From the NCBI GenBank assembly GCA_934358495.1, contig CAKRKO010000005.1:1-57325 (forward strand): 57,325 bases of DNA, written 5' to 3'. The number at the start of each line of letters is the position of its first letter. Within the stretch, counting starts at the first letter, position 1. The translations under genes and the position numbers were made by a program. The DNA comes from an uncultured Eubacterium sp. (GTDB taxonomy: Bacteria; Bacillota; Clostridia; Lachnospirales; Lachnospiraceae). Below the pieces are notes generated by a model, which was not told the DNA's origin, did no database searches, and saw nothing but the letters and a program-made list of their open reading frames with translations. Shown here piece by piece: positions 1 through 8,900 of the stretch.

Positions 1-2
1 AT

Positions 3-75
<73 letters not shown>

Positions 76-95
76 TTAAAAATAAAAATTCATAT

Positions 96-168
96 GGGTG
101 TGTAGCTCAGTTGGTAGAGCACTTGACTTTTAATCAAGTTGTCCCGGGTTCGAACCCCGGCACGCTCA
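96..168 (+). tRNA. tRNA-Lys (UUU)
   Basis: A complete cloverleaf with acceptor stem 96-102 paired with 161-167 (two G-U pairs), T stem CCGGG/CCCGG and anticodon TTT in the loop CTTTTAA. It lies 20 bases after tRNA-Phe and is probably co-transcribed with it, with the terminator just downstream closing the unit. CCA is not encoded. Confidence 0.97.
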
Positions 169-172
169 CTAC

Positions 173-198
173 AAGGAATGCGAAAGCATTCCTTTTTT
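173..198 (+). terminator. Intrinsic terminator of the tRNA pair
   Basis: A perfect 9-bp stem AAGGAATGC/GCATTCCTT with a GAAA tetraloop is followed by a T run. It begins 5 bases after tRNA-Lys. Confidence 0.93.
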
Positions 199-261
199 CT
201 ATTTTTCATATAATACATTAAAAATATATGTAAAAAATTTCTGTACACGTTTAGTTAATAC

Positions 262-290
262 TTGTGATTACAGAGAATATCCTCTATAAT
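262..290 (+). promoter_or_regulatory. Promoter of the Hpt/cyclic-di-GMP operon
   Basis: TTGTGA (262-267), a 17-bp spacer, then TATAAT (285-290). It lies upstream of the Hpt gene at 454 with a perfect palindrome (369-395) in the leader. Confidence 0.7.
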
Positions 291-368
291 GTGCATATAT
301 AAGCGAAAAATGTGGTTGATAGACGAAAGCATTATAGAACAATTTAGTAACTATATAAGTTTATTGGA

Positions 369-395
369 ATGAGCCACGCCTAAGGCGTGGCTCAT
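369..395 (+). repeat. Perfect 12-bp inverted repeat in the leader
   Basis: ATGAGCCACGCC, a 3-base loop TAA, then GGCGTGGCTCAT. There is no T run, so it is not a normal terminator. It sits between the promoter at 262 and the gene at 454. Possible roles are a leader RNA hairpin, a protein site, or the scar or end of an IS200/IS605-type element, whose ends are short hairpins. Confidence 0.7.
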
Positions 396-453
396 TATGA
401 CATATGGAGAGATATACAACGAAATAGACAGGTACTATTATAGGAGAAAAATA

Positions 454-801
454 ATGACAATCAGAGAATGCTACGACAAGATGGGCGGAGATTTTGATGA
501 CGTAATGCAGCGCCTTGGAAGCGAAAGCTTTATTCAGCGTTTTGCGGTACGTTTTTTAGATGATACAAGTTTTCAGATGATCAAAGATGGTATTGCGAAT
601 GGAGATGCAGAGCTTGCATTTCGCGGAGCACATACGTTAAAAGGTGTATGTTCTAATCTTGGTTTTACAAAATTATACGAAGTTAGTTCAGAACTGACAG
701 AAATTCTTCGTGGACGGGAGTTGAAAGCATACGAAGAAGCATTTGCTGAAGTGGAAAAATGGTATCAGATCACCGTGGATGCAATTAAAGGTTTGAACTA
801 G
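454..801 (+). CDS. Hpt-domain phosphotransfer protein
   Basis: A 115-residue protein that is one histidine-phosphotransfer (Hpt) four-helix domain. The motif FRGAHTLKGVCSNLGF contains the expected phosphoryl-accepting histidine (H-T-L-K-G). Such proteins pass phosphate between a sensor kinase and a response-regulator receiver domain in the cytoplasm. The ATG at 454 is chosen because AGGAG lies 7 bases upstream; an in-frame ATG at 397 has no ribosome-binding site and lies at the edge of the palindrome. The next gene, 23 bases downstream, carries a receiver domain, so the pair probably forms a phosphorelay. No intact sensor kinase is visible nearby, only a kinase H-box remnant at 2940-3098. Confidence 0.88.
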   Translation: MTIRECYDKMGGDFDDVMQRLGSESFIQRFAVRFLDDTSFQMIKDGIANGDAELAFRGAHTLKGVCSNLGFTKLYEVSSELTEILRGRELKAYEEAFAEVEKWYQITVDAIKGLN

Positions 802-824
802 TAGAAAGTAATCAGGGATAAGAT

Positions 825-2783
825 ATGAAGTCAGAGATAAAAATGACGATGGAACAGGCTCAACAGGAAATGGAATTATTTCGCCGTTTATTCAGCGAAG
901 TTCGTTTGCTGGACGCAGAGGAGCTTGGACTGAAACCGGAAACGGACGGATGGAACGGTTTTAAATCTTGCATCTGTAAATCATGTCTGGGACAGGATAG
1001 TTGTGAGGAAGAATGTATTGCAAGAAAGGTTTTGCAGGAGAAAAAACAGAAAACAAAATTTGAATATATTGATGAAAATCTCCACGAGATCATTGCAAAA
1101 TATGTGGAAGTAGATGATACGCCATATGTGATGGAATTGGTGCGACATGTGGATACAGATGTAATGATTGGAAAAGTGCAGCATCAGACAGAAAAGGCAA
1201 ATATGGCCGAGTTTTATGACCTGTTGTATACGGATGCGCTTTCGCAGGCATATAACCGCAGATACTTTGAAGACCGGATTCGTAAGAAAGAAGTGACTGC
1301 GGGTATTGCAATGATTGATCTGGATGATTTCAAGATCAGCAATGATACTTATGGTCATGAAATTGGAGATAAACTGCTTTGCACGGTTGCAGCAACAATT
1401 AAAAATGTAATTCGAACAACTGATACGCTAATCCGTTATGGTGGCGATGAGTTTTTGCTTGTTATTCAGAATATCTCCCAAAAAATGTTTGAACAGAAAC
1501 TGAATGAAATACTGTATCATATTCGACTGATACAGATTTTGGAAAGTAAAAATCTGTATCTTTCTGTCAGCATTGGTGCTGTTATGGCGAAAAATCAGCG
1601 TGTGGAAGATGCCATGCAGAAGGCTGACAAGTTGATGTATGAGGCGAAACAGACGAAAAATACGGTTGTGGCAGAGTGGGGCAGACTAGGTGAGAAAGAA
1701 GCGTCAGAGCAGTACGGCGGCAAAAATCAGCGACCGTGTATTCTGATCGTAGATGATTCTGAGATGAATCGTGCAATTCTCTATGAAATGCTGCACAATA
1801 ATTTTGATATTCTGGAAGCGGAAAGCGGAGAAATCTGTATCAGCATGCTGGAAGAATACAACAGGGATATTTCTTTACTGCTGCTTGATATTGTAATGCC
1901 TGGAATGAATGGTTTCGATGTGCTGGAGCAGATGAATCGGAGAAAATGGATTAAATCCATACCGGTTATTATGATTTCCAGTGAGCATTCTGATTTTTAT
2001 ATTCAAAACGCATATGACATGGGCGTGTCAGATTACATCAGTCGCCCGTTTGACATAAAAGTGGTATGCCGTCGGGTGAATAATACAATAAAACTGTATG
2101 CAAAACAGAGACGATTGACCACGATCCTGACAGAACAGGTGAAATCAAAAGAGGAAAGCCGGAAGATTATGGTGGCAATTTTGAGCCAGATCGTTGAGTT
2201 CCGTAATGGAGAGAGCGGTCTGCACGTTACCCATGTAAATGTTCTGGTAAAAATGCTGATTGAGCGGCTGCGTCAGGTGACAGATCAATACGATATTTCC
2301 TGGGTGAAACAGGATCTGATCGTCATGGCATCATCGCTTCATGATATTGGAAAAATCGGTATTGATGACAAGATTTTAAATAAAAAAGGAAAACTGACCC
2401 AAGAAGAGTTTGAAATTATGAAAACTCATACATTGATCGGTGCGTCGATTCTGGAAAATCTGGAAGAGTATCAACAGGAACCACTGGTACAGACGGCCTA
2501 TGATATTTGCCGCTGGCATCATGAGCGATATGACGGAAACGGATATCCGGATGGATTGAAGGGTGAGGAGATTCCGATTTCTGCGCAGGTTGTTTCCATT
2601 GCGGATGTATATGATGCATTGGTAAGCAAACGTGTATACAAAGAGCGTTATACTTATGATAAGACCCTGGAGATGATTCTGGGAGGAGAATGTGGAGTGT
2701 TTAATCCAATTCTTCTGCAATGTCTGAAAGACATTCATGCAGAAATCCCTGATAAAATCTATCGGGGGGGGGTAAAAATATGA
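825..2783 (+). CDS. GGDEF - receiver - HD-GYP cyclic-di-GMP protein
   Basis: A 652-residue cytoplasmic protein that could both make and degrade cyclic-di-GMP. An N-terminal region with a Cys cluster (about 49-64, CICKSCLGQDSCEEEC, perhaps metal-binding) precedes a diguanylate cyclase domain (about 130-295) with an intact GGDEF motif at 206-210. The inhibitory RxxD site is also intact (RTTD, 197-200). A receiver domain follows (about 305-425): acidic pair D310-D311 and phospho-acceptor D355, but the usual Lys is Arg407 (SRPF). An HD-GYP phosphodiesterase domain (about 445-640) has HD at 506-507 and HHE...GNGYP at 565-575. The order GGDEF-REC-HD-GYP is uncommon. The gene lies 23 bases after the Hpt gene. 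A run of eight G bases lies near the stop, but slippage there only alters the last few residues. Confidence 0.93.
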   Translation: MKSEIKMTMEQAQQEMELFRRLFSEVRLLDAEELGLKPETDGWNGFKSCICKSCLGQDSCEEECIARKVLQEKKQKTKFEYIDENLHEIIAKYVEVDDTPYVMELVRHVDTDVMIGKVQHQTEKANMAEFYDLLYTDALSQAYNRRYFEDRIRKKEVTAGIAMIDLDDFKISNDTYGHEIGDKLLCTVAATIKNVIRTTDTLIRYGGDEFLLVIQNISQKMFEQKLNEILYHIRLIQILESKNLYLSVSIGAVMAKNQRVEDAMQKADKLMYEAKQTKNTVVAEWGRLGEKEASEQYGGKNQRPCILIVDDSEMNRAILYEMLHNNFDILEAESGEICISMLEEYNRDISLLLLDIVMPGMNGFDVLEQMNRRKWIKSIPVIMISSEHSDFYIQNAYDMGVSDYISRPFDIKVVCRRVNNTIKLYAKQRRLTTILTEQVKSKEESRKIMVAILSQIVEFRNGESGLHVTHVNVLVKMLIERLRQVTDQYDISWVKQDLIVMASSLHDIGKIGIDDKILNKKGKLTQEEFEIMKTHTLIGASILENLEEYQQEPLVQTAYDICRWHHERYDGNGYPDGLKGEEIPISAQVVSIADVYDALVSKRVYKERYTYDKTLEMILGGECGVFNPILLQCLKDIHAEIPDKIYRGGVKI

Positions 2784-2858
2784 TATGGTAAGTGGTAAGC
2801 AGGAAGTGTTGTTTATATAAAAACCGGAGCCTGTAAAGGCACATATGATAGACCCGAA

Positions 2859-2905
2859 AACGACAGAGCGTTTTTTGAAAAACAAACGATCTGTCGTACT
2901 TTTTG
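2859..2905 (+). terminator. Terminator after the cyclic-di-GMP operon
   Basis: Stem ACGACAGA (2860-2867) pairs with TCTGTCGT (2890-2897), with an A/T-rich inner stem, followed by a short T run. It lies 75 bases after the stop codon. Confidence 0.75.
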
Positions 2906-2939
2906 TTATAAACAAAAAATGAAGTAGTGACTATTAAGG

Positions 2940-3098
2940 AATTGTCAGGAGGACAAAGGTTGTGGTAACTGGGATTGTTGGGATGCCACCGAAGAAGCAA
3001 GTCAGTCAAAAACAAGCTTTTTGTATCGTATGTCTCATGAAGTCCGTACCCCGATGAACGGTATCATGGGTAAATATGATTCTTATGCATTGGAATGA
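2940..3098 (+). pseudogene. Remnant of a hybrid histidine kinase (H-box fragment)
   Basis: In the frame ending at the TGA at 3096-3098, the translation includes SFLYRMSHEVRTPMNGIMG, which is the dimerisation/phospho-acceptor H-box of the HisKA family, preceded by a helix-like ATEEASQSKT segment. No start codon with a ribosome-binding site is visible, no ATPase domain follows, and the frame stops about 12 residues after the box. It is therefore a decayed fragment. It sits just after the Hpt and receiver-domain genes, as expected if a sensor kinase once completed this relay. The rest of 2784-3229 shows only the terminator at 2859. Confidence 0.8.
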
Positions 3099-3229
3099 AC
3101 TGAATGACGGTGGAGTGGCATTGTTTCGTATTTCTGAAGATGTAGCAGCAGATGGAAAATCCGCATGCGCATGCATTATGAAACATTGTATGACTGGAAA
3201 TATTTTAGAAAACAGAGGAGATAGCAAGA

Positions 3230-3895
3230 ATGGATTTGTTTGATATTGTAGGTCCGATCATGGTCGGACCGTCCAGTTCCCATACTGCGGGAGCCGTGCG
3301 GATGGGTTATGCAGCAGGAAAACTGCTGGGAGAACCAATTCGTAAAGCAGAGATTCTGCTATATGGTTCCTTTCTGGCAACGGGAGAAGGGCATGGAACG
3401 AAGAAAGCACTGGTTGCAGGTCTGCTTGGGATGCAGCCGGATGATTATCAGATTGCGGATAGTTTTGAGATTGCGGCACATCAGGGGATAACGGTAGTGT
3501 TTGGTGAGGCGCATTTGGAGGAAGCGCATCCGAACACGGCGGTGATCCGGTTAAACGGTGTCGGGGAAAAATGTACGGAAGTACAAGTGTCCTCCATCGG
3601 TGGTTCACGCATCAGTATTGATAAGATAGACGGTATCAATACTGCTTTTTCCGGGGAATGTCCGACGCTGATCGTGCATAACATTGATCAGCCGGGCTGT
3701 ATCGTAGCGGTTACATCTATGCTGGCAAAGAAAGATGTCAATATTGCGACCATGCAGGTATACCGTTCTGCCAAAGGTGAGCAGGCGGGCATGGTGGTTG
3801 AATGTGATCAGCCAATTTCGGAAGATGGAATTGTATGGCTGGAGCAGGTGGAAGGCGTACTGAAAGTGACGTATTTTGCCGGAATTGGGGCATAA
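3230..3895 (+). CDS. sdaAB: L-serine dehydratase, beta subunit
   Basis: A 221-residue subunit of the iron-sulfur L-serine ammonia-lyase that converts L-serine to pyruvate and ammonia. The N-terminus DIVGPIMVGPSSSHTAGAVR is the family signature (GPSSSHT). The C-terminal part from about residue 148 (LIVHNIDQPGCIVAVTSMLA) is an ACT domain. GAGGAG lies upstream of the ATG. The alpha-subunit gene follows after 28 bases, so the two subunits are co-expressed. Length and domain order match the Firmicutes split enzyme. Confidence 0.96.
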   Translation: MDLFDIVGPIMVGPSSSHTAGAVRMGYAAGKLLGEPIRKAEILLYGSFLATGEGHGTKKALVAGLLGMQPDDYQIADSFEIAAHQGITVVFGEAHLEEAHPNTAVIRLNGVGEKCTEVQVSSIGGSRISIDKIDGINTAFSGECPTLIVHNIDQPGCIVAVTSMLAKKDVNIATMQVYRSAKGEQAGMVVECDQPISEDGIVWLEQVEGVLKVTYFAGIGA

Positions 3896-3923
3896 AAAAT
3901 AAATAGAAAAGGAAGCCATAATT

Positions 3924-4781
3924 ATGACAGCAGAATATCATAGTCTGAGACAGTTGGTAGAACTGGCAGAAGCACAGGAAAAATCTGTATGGAAGATTGT
4001 ACAGCAGTCGGATATGGAAGAAAGTGAGCGAACAGCAGAGCAGTCTTTTCAGAAAATGTATGAGATGTATCTGGCAATGAAACAGGCAGATCAGGATTAT
4101 GACGGAGAACGCCGTTCTGCAAGCAAGCGGGCGGGTGGAGATGGAGAAAAGTTACATCAATATAATGAGACAGGAAAAAATATCTGTGGATCGTTTATCG
4201 GAAAAGTTATGGAAAAGGCTATTAAAATGGGTGAATCCAATGCCTGTATGCGGCGTATTGTTGCGGCGCCTACGGCAGGATCCTGTGGCGTACTCCCAGC
4301 AGTGTTACTTAGCTATGAGGAAGAATTTCAGGTAAAAGAAGAACAGGTAATTCATGCTCTTTATGTTGCAGCTGGAATCGGAAAAGTGATTGCGGAGAAT
4401 GCATCTTTAGCAGGAGCGTCCGGTGGATGTCAGGCAGAGATTGGTTCTGCAAGTGCTATGGCAGCAGGAGCACTGGTGAGTCTTCAGGGTGGAGATGCCA
4501 AAGCTATCATGCACGGAGCGGCATTAGCATTGAAAAACATGCTTGGTCTGGTTTGCGATCCGGTGGCAGGATTAGTAGAAGTTCCATGCATTAAGAGAAA
4601 TTCTTCCGGTGCGGTTAATGCAGTGACATCGGCACAGCTTGCCTTAGCTGGAATTCAAAGTGCGATTGATCCGGATGAAGTCATTGACAGTATGCGGCGT
4701 ATTGGAAATCAATTACCGGCTTGTTTAAGAGAGACCAGTGAAGGAGGATTGGCAACAACGGAATCGGCCATAAATTATTAA
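3924..4781 (+). CDS. sdaAA: L-serine dehydratase, iron-sulfur alpha subunit
   Basis: A 285-residue catalytic subunit. Three cysteines expected to hold the 4Fe-4S cluster are visible: C121 in APTAGSCGVLPAV, C211 in VCDPVAGLVEVPC and C222 in the same stretch; the 11-residue spacing of the last two is typical of the family. The unligated iron of such clusters binds the serine hydroxyl, which makes the enzyme oxygen-sensitive and fits an anaerobe. The gene follows sdaAB on the same strand with a GGAAG ribosome-binding site. Confidence 0.96.
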   Translation: MTAEYHSLRQLVELAEAQEKSVWKIVQQSDMEESERTAEQSFQKMYEMYLAMKQADQDYDGERRSASKRAGGDGEKLHQYNETGKNICGSFIGKVMEKAIKMGESNACMRRIVAAPTAGSCGVLPAVLLSYEEEFQVKEEQVIHALYVAAGIGKVIAENASLAGASGGCQAEIGSASAMAAGALVSLQGGDAKAIMHGAALALKNMLGLVCDPVAGLVEVPCIKRNSSGAVNAVTSAQLALAGIQSAIDPDEVIDSMRRIGNQLPACLRETSEGGLATTESAINY

Positions 4782-4852
4782 GGGGCAATAGTTGGCAGAC
4801 AGTGAAAAAGTATTGTAAGATAGGATAAAAAGGAAAAATGGAGGCTGAGGAT

Positions 4853-5332
4853 ATGAGCAAAGATAAAAATGAAACTGTATATATTGCACCAAATGCAACC
4901 GTTGTTGGAGATGCGACCATAGGAAAAGACAGCAGTCTCTGGTATCAGGCAGTAGTCAGAGGAGATCATGACAGTATCACCATTGGGGAAGGAACGAATA
5001 TTCAGGACGGTTGTATCCTTCACGCAGATAAAGGATTTCCAGTTGTGATCGGAGATTATGTAACGGTTGGACACGCAGCGGTTGTTCATGGTTGTGAGAT
5101 TGGGGATGGTGCGCTGATCGGCATGGGAGCCATTGTTTTGAATGGAGCAAAAATCGGTAAAAATGCCATTATTGGTGCGGGTGCACTGGTGACACAGGGA
5201 ACAGTGATTCCCGATGGCATGCTGGCAGTTGGTTCTCCGGCAAAAGTCAGACGTGAAGTAACTGCTGAGGAAATAAAGCAGAACCATGAAGATGCTTTGG
5301 AGTATGTTAAAACTGCAAGAGAACAGTTCTAA
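4853..5332 (+). CDS. Gamma-carbonic-anhydrase-like hexapeptide-repeat protein
   Basis: A 159-residue left-handed beta-helix protein of the gamma-carbonic anhydrase/YrdA/PaaY family. Hexapeptide repeats run through most of it (for example ATVVGDATIGKD and AIVLNGAKIGKNAIIGAGAL). The metal-ligand histidines appear in ILHADKG and in VGHAAVVHGC. The start at 4853 is preferred because GGAGG (4840-4844) lies 8 bases upstream; the in-frame ATG at 4838 overlaps that site. These proteins form trimers with zinc or iron at the subunit interfaces. Many lack strong carbonic anhydrase activity, so the substrate is open. It probably reads through from sdaAA, 71 bases upstream. Confidence 0.9.
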   Translation: MSKDKNETVYIAPNATVVGDATIGKDSSLWYQAVVRGDHDSITIGEGTNIQDGCILHADKGFPVVIGDYVTVGHAAVVHGCEIGDGALIGMGAIVLNGAKIGKNAIIGAGALVTQGTVIPDGMLAVGSPAKVRREVTAEEIKQNHEDALEYVKTAREQF

Positions 5333-5388
5333 AACGATACAAATTAACAGATAACTTTAAAAAATATAAAAAATATACAGAAAAAGCG

Positions 5389-5417
5389 TTGACAAATCAA
5401 CGAAATTGCAATACAAT
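5389..5417 (+). promoter_or_regulatory. Near-consensus promoter
   Basis: TTGACA (5389-5394), a 17-bp spacer and TACAAT (5412-5417). It is one of the best sigma-A promoters in the window, yet no long reading frame follows before the terminator at 5651. Confidence 0.85.
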
Positions 5418-5423
5418 AAAGAC

Positions 5424-5691
5424 AACAAAAGAAGAGAGAAAACAAAATAAAAAATCTTCTTTCGTTAAATAACTACAGGAGGTCAGTCCAATGGAGTAAG
5501 CAAGACAATAATCTCTTTTGACAGAGTTTATCATTATAAAACAATCAGTTAAAGGAGGACAAGTCCATTGAGAGGTAGAGATCCATAGTTGAGACAAAAG
5601 AAATAGCAGAAAGGGAGGTTATATAGTGAAGCTTAGATTTAACAGGTGACAGAGCTATCTGATGACGAGAAAGTCGGATAGCTCTTTTTTT
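5424..5691 (+). ncRNA. Candidate small RNA/leader with three micro-ORFs
   Basis: The transcript implied by the promoter at 5389 and the terminator at 5651-5691 is about 265 bases. It holds no frame above 10 codons. It does hold three strong Shine-Dalgarno sites, each properly spaced to a tiny frame: AGGAGG 5477 with ATG-GAG-TAA (5491-5499); AAGGAGG 5552 with a TTG frame of six residues (5568-5588); GGGAGG 5613 with a GTG frame encoding MKLRFNR (5626-5649), whose stop is one base before the terminator stem. The first two sites look like a duplication (GGAGGTCAGTCCAATGGAG versus GGAGGACAAGTCCATTGAG). I recognise no known RNA family (not T-box, tmRNA, SRP or RNase P). It could be a ribosome- or RNA-binding-protein-titrating RNA, or a translation-sensing attenuator for the gene at 5912. 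Confidence 0.55.
5651..5691 (+). terminator. Intrinsic terminator of the candidate RNA
   Basis: AGAGCTATC (5651-5659) pairs perfectly with GATAGCTCT (5677-5685), followed directly by a T run. The remaining 5692-5911 is A/T-rich with several TATAAT-like strings; it should hold the promoter of the gene at 5912, but no single -35/-10 pair stands out. Confidence 0.92.
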
Positions 5692-5911
5692 ATACTTTTT
5701 AATGGGATATAGTTGAACCTTTCTAAAAATTCGTGTGTCAGTCTGTTTGTTGTATATATTATAAAATATAATTCATATCATATAGATTAAAATCCAAAAA
5801 AACGTCTCTTTATTCGAAAAAAACTTCCTTTTGATACGGCTTTGTTTTTGCCATAATGACTTTGGGCAGTTATGCGTAAGCAGGTGAGTTTATCAAAAGA
5901 GAGGAGATCGT

Positions 5912-8900
5912 ATGAACAGAAATTCGAAATTGCTGCGAAAATCGTTGGTCGTAGCAGGGGCAGTAACTCTTTCCTTATCCATGTGCAGTCCGGTACTTGC
6001 AGCAGATGCATCAAGTGCGACTGGCAAAGGGGAATTAAAAATCACGAATGTTACTTATGGAAATAGTGACACAGCCACAGGAAAAGCCTCCAGTGTAAGC
6101 AGTATCACATATACTCTGGATGGAAAACAGTATACAAAAGAAGCTGCAAAAGGCAGTGTACTGACTCTTGTTGTGGACGGTGCTCAGAAAAATATTTCCG
6201 AGGGGGCAAGTTATACAGTATCAGACAGCGATGCTGTCACAGTAAAAGAAACCAAGGTTTATAAAAATGGCGGTCCTTCCGCACCACCATGGAATGGTCC
6301 GGACGCTATCAAATCAGTCTATAATTTCCGTCAGGCATTACTGGTAAATAATGGAAAAATCGTGGACGATGCATCCGTAACAGAAGCAATCACAGGAGGA
6401 AGTTACGATGCTTCCAAGGCAGAAGGTGTGACAGTTACATCTGATGGCGAGCATTTTAACGGTATCTATGTTACAGGAAATTCAAAATATGATATCAGCA
6501 AATCCACATTGAAAGCAACCGGTGATGGCGGTGATGATTTTTCCGGCTGGGGTGCAGCAGTGATGGCTGATGAAGATACCAATGTGAACATTAAGGACAG
6601 TGTGATTGATACGGCAGGAACCATTCGTACCGCAATCTGGGTAGGCGGAAATTCCAAGACAACCGTAGATAACTCACTGATTTACGCACAGGAGACAAAA
6701 GACGATTATCAGACCTATACAGATCTGGTTCCGGCAATGATGAAACGTGTACCGTTCGCACTTGGTATGGAAGGAACCATCCGTGCGACAAATGTACTGG
6801 GAGCAGGTCAGGCAATCTACAATAACAGCATGATTATTTCTACCGGCTGGGGTGCTTTGTCCACAGACTCCGGTACTTCTCATGCTCAGACCGGTACTTA
6901 TGCATTACAGGTTAATGATTCTGTATCCGGTATCGGAACCGTGGAAGTGGCACAGGCTGCAAAGAAATATACAGCAACACAGGAAGTTAATGGTGTGACG
7001 TATGGATTCACTATGGGTGGATCCGGTTATGTTACTTACGCAGATTCCGGTGTATGGAATAAATACAGTAATGTAAAATTCTATTCTCCGGATTATGTAC
7101 AGATCCTGGCATCCGGCGAATCAAGTTCAGAATATGACAAGTCCTATATGTATTCTGACCGTATTGCATTTATGACCCAGCAGGCTGGCGGCGGTACACT
7201 GACACTGAAAGACAGCACGGTAGATACAAAAGACTCGCTGATGCAGATCAAATCCGGTAAGGCAAACAAAGGATACAGTCATCTGGTGGTAGATGGAACA
7301 AAGGTAAACTTTGCTGATGGTAACGATGCTTCCAAACGTACTGATGATGGTATTCTGGTGGAACTGGTGGAATCTGATGATGCAGGAAATCCAGGTGTAA
7401 CATCTTATACGATCAACGATGATGGTGAGAATGCCGTACCGACAGGAAAAGAAATCAATGATTCCAGTGCTGAGTTCAAAAACGGTACTTATACCGGCGA
7501 TATCTGGAACAGTATTTACAATAATAAACAGGCTTTAGACGTATCTCTGGAAAATGCAACACTGACAGGAACTGTTTCTTCTTCTGTAGCAGTTCATGTT
7601 GATCCGGATACCGGCGACGTAGTGAAAAACGGAACCGTTCTGGAGGCATATACAGGATCAAAAGAAGAAGACCATGCAGACTATCTGGCTGAAAAAGGTG
7701 GTACAACCGGCGATTATATGACAATTGGAAGCTTCTCTCATACAGCGCACAAAACAATTAACAATCCGGTAAACCTGACAGTTGATGAGAACTCTAAATG
7801 GGCAGTAACTGGTGACAGTTATCTGAATACACTGGATCTGGCTTCTGAAGACTGCATTACATCAGCTGCACCGGAGACTGTATACACAACAGCTCTGACA
7901 GTAGATGATGAAGAGTATGCTTATGGAACATATACATTTGATAATGTAACCGTTAAAGTAGAAGAAAATGATATTGTCATTCCGGATACAGGCGTAGTTG
8001 CAGAAGGACAGACCTTCAATAATGTACCGTATTCGTTCTATGTAGTAAACGAAGATGGCTCCTATAATTCTGCAGCAATTGATTTTGTATCACAGAATAC
8101 ACCGGACGGAACCGTTATCTATGGATACACAGCAAAAGAAGGTTATGAAATTGCATCTGTCAAAGCAGAAAATGGTGAAATTTTATCCAATTCAAAATTT
8201 GCAGAATATCCGTATGAACTGAAACCTACCGGAAGTCCGATGGATGCCATGAAAGTGACAATTACCGTCAGATCAACAGCTACAAAAATCGCAGATGGTC
8301 TTGCAAACGAGAAAGCTGCAGATGGTAAGTGGTATTACTACAAAGACGGTAAGATCGCAACAGATGTAACAACTGTTGCCAAAAACAAAAATGGCTGGTG
8401 GTATGTAAAGAATGGTGTGGTAGATTTCACCGCAAATACCGTAGCAAAGAACCAGAATGGCTGGTGGATCATCCGAGGCGGTAAAGTTGACTTTACTGCA
8501 AATACTGTAGCAAAGAATGAAAATGGCTGGTGGATCATCCGTAACGGTAAAGTTGATTTCTCTGCAAACACGGTAGCAAAGAATGAGAATGGCTGGTGGA
8601 AGATTGTCAACGGTAAAGTTGATTTTGGCTACACAGGAATCGCGAAAAACGAGAATGGCTGGTGGAGAATCGTCAATGGTAAAGTTGACTTTGGCTGCAA
8701 CAGCATTGAGAAAAATGAGAACGGCTGGTGGAAACTGAATAACGGTAAAGTTGACTTTGGTTACACAGGCGTAGCAAAGAACCAGAATGGCTGGTGGAGA
8801 GTTGAAAACGGAAAAGTAAACTTCAACTATAACGGAATTGCAAAGAACCAGAACGGCTGGTGGAAGATTAAAAACGGAAAAGTTGATTTTTCCTATTCCG

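Noticed and set aside
2764..2771. Run of eight G bases as a phase-variation switch
   Set aside because: Slippage in either direction changes only the last few residues of the cyclic-di-GMP protein and does not join it to the kinase remnant.
5424..5691. Known riboswitch, T-box, tmRNA, SRP or RNase P RNA
   Set aside because: None of the conserved strings of these families is present.
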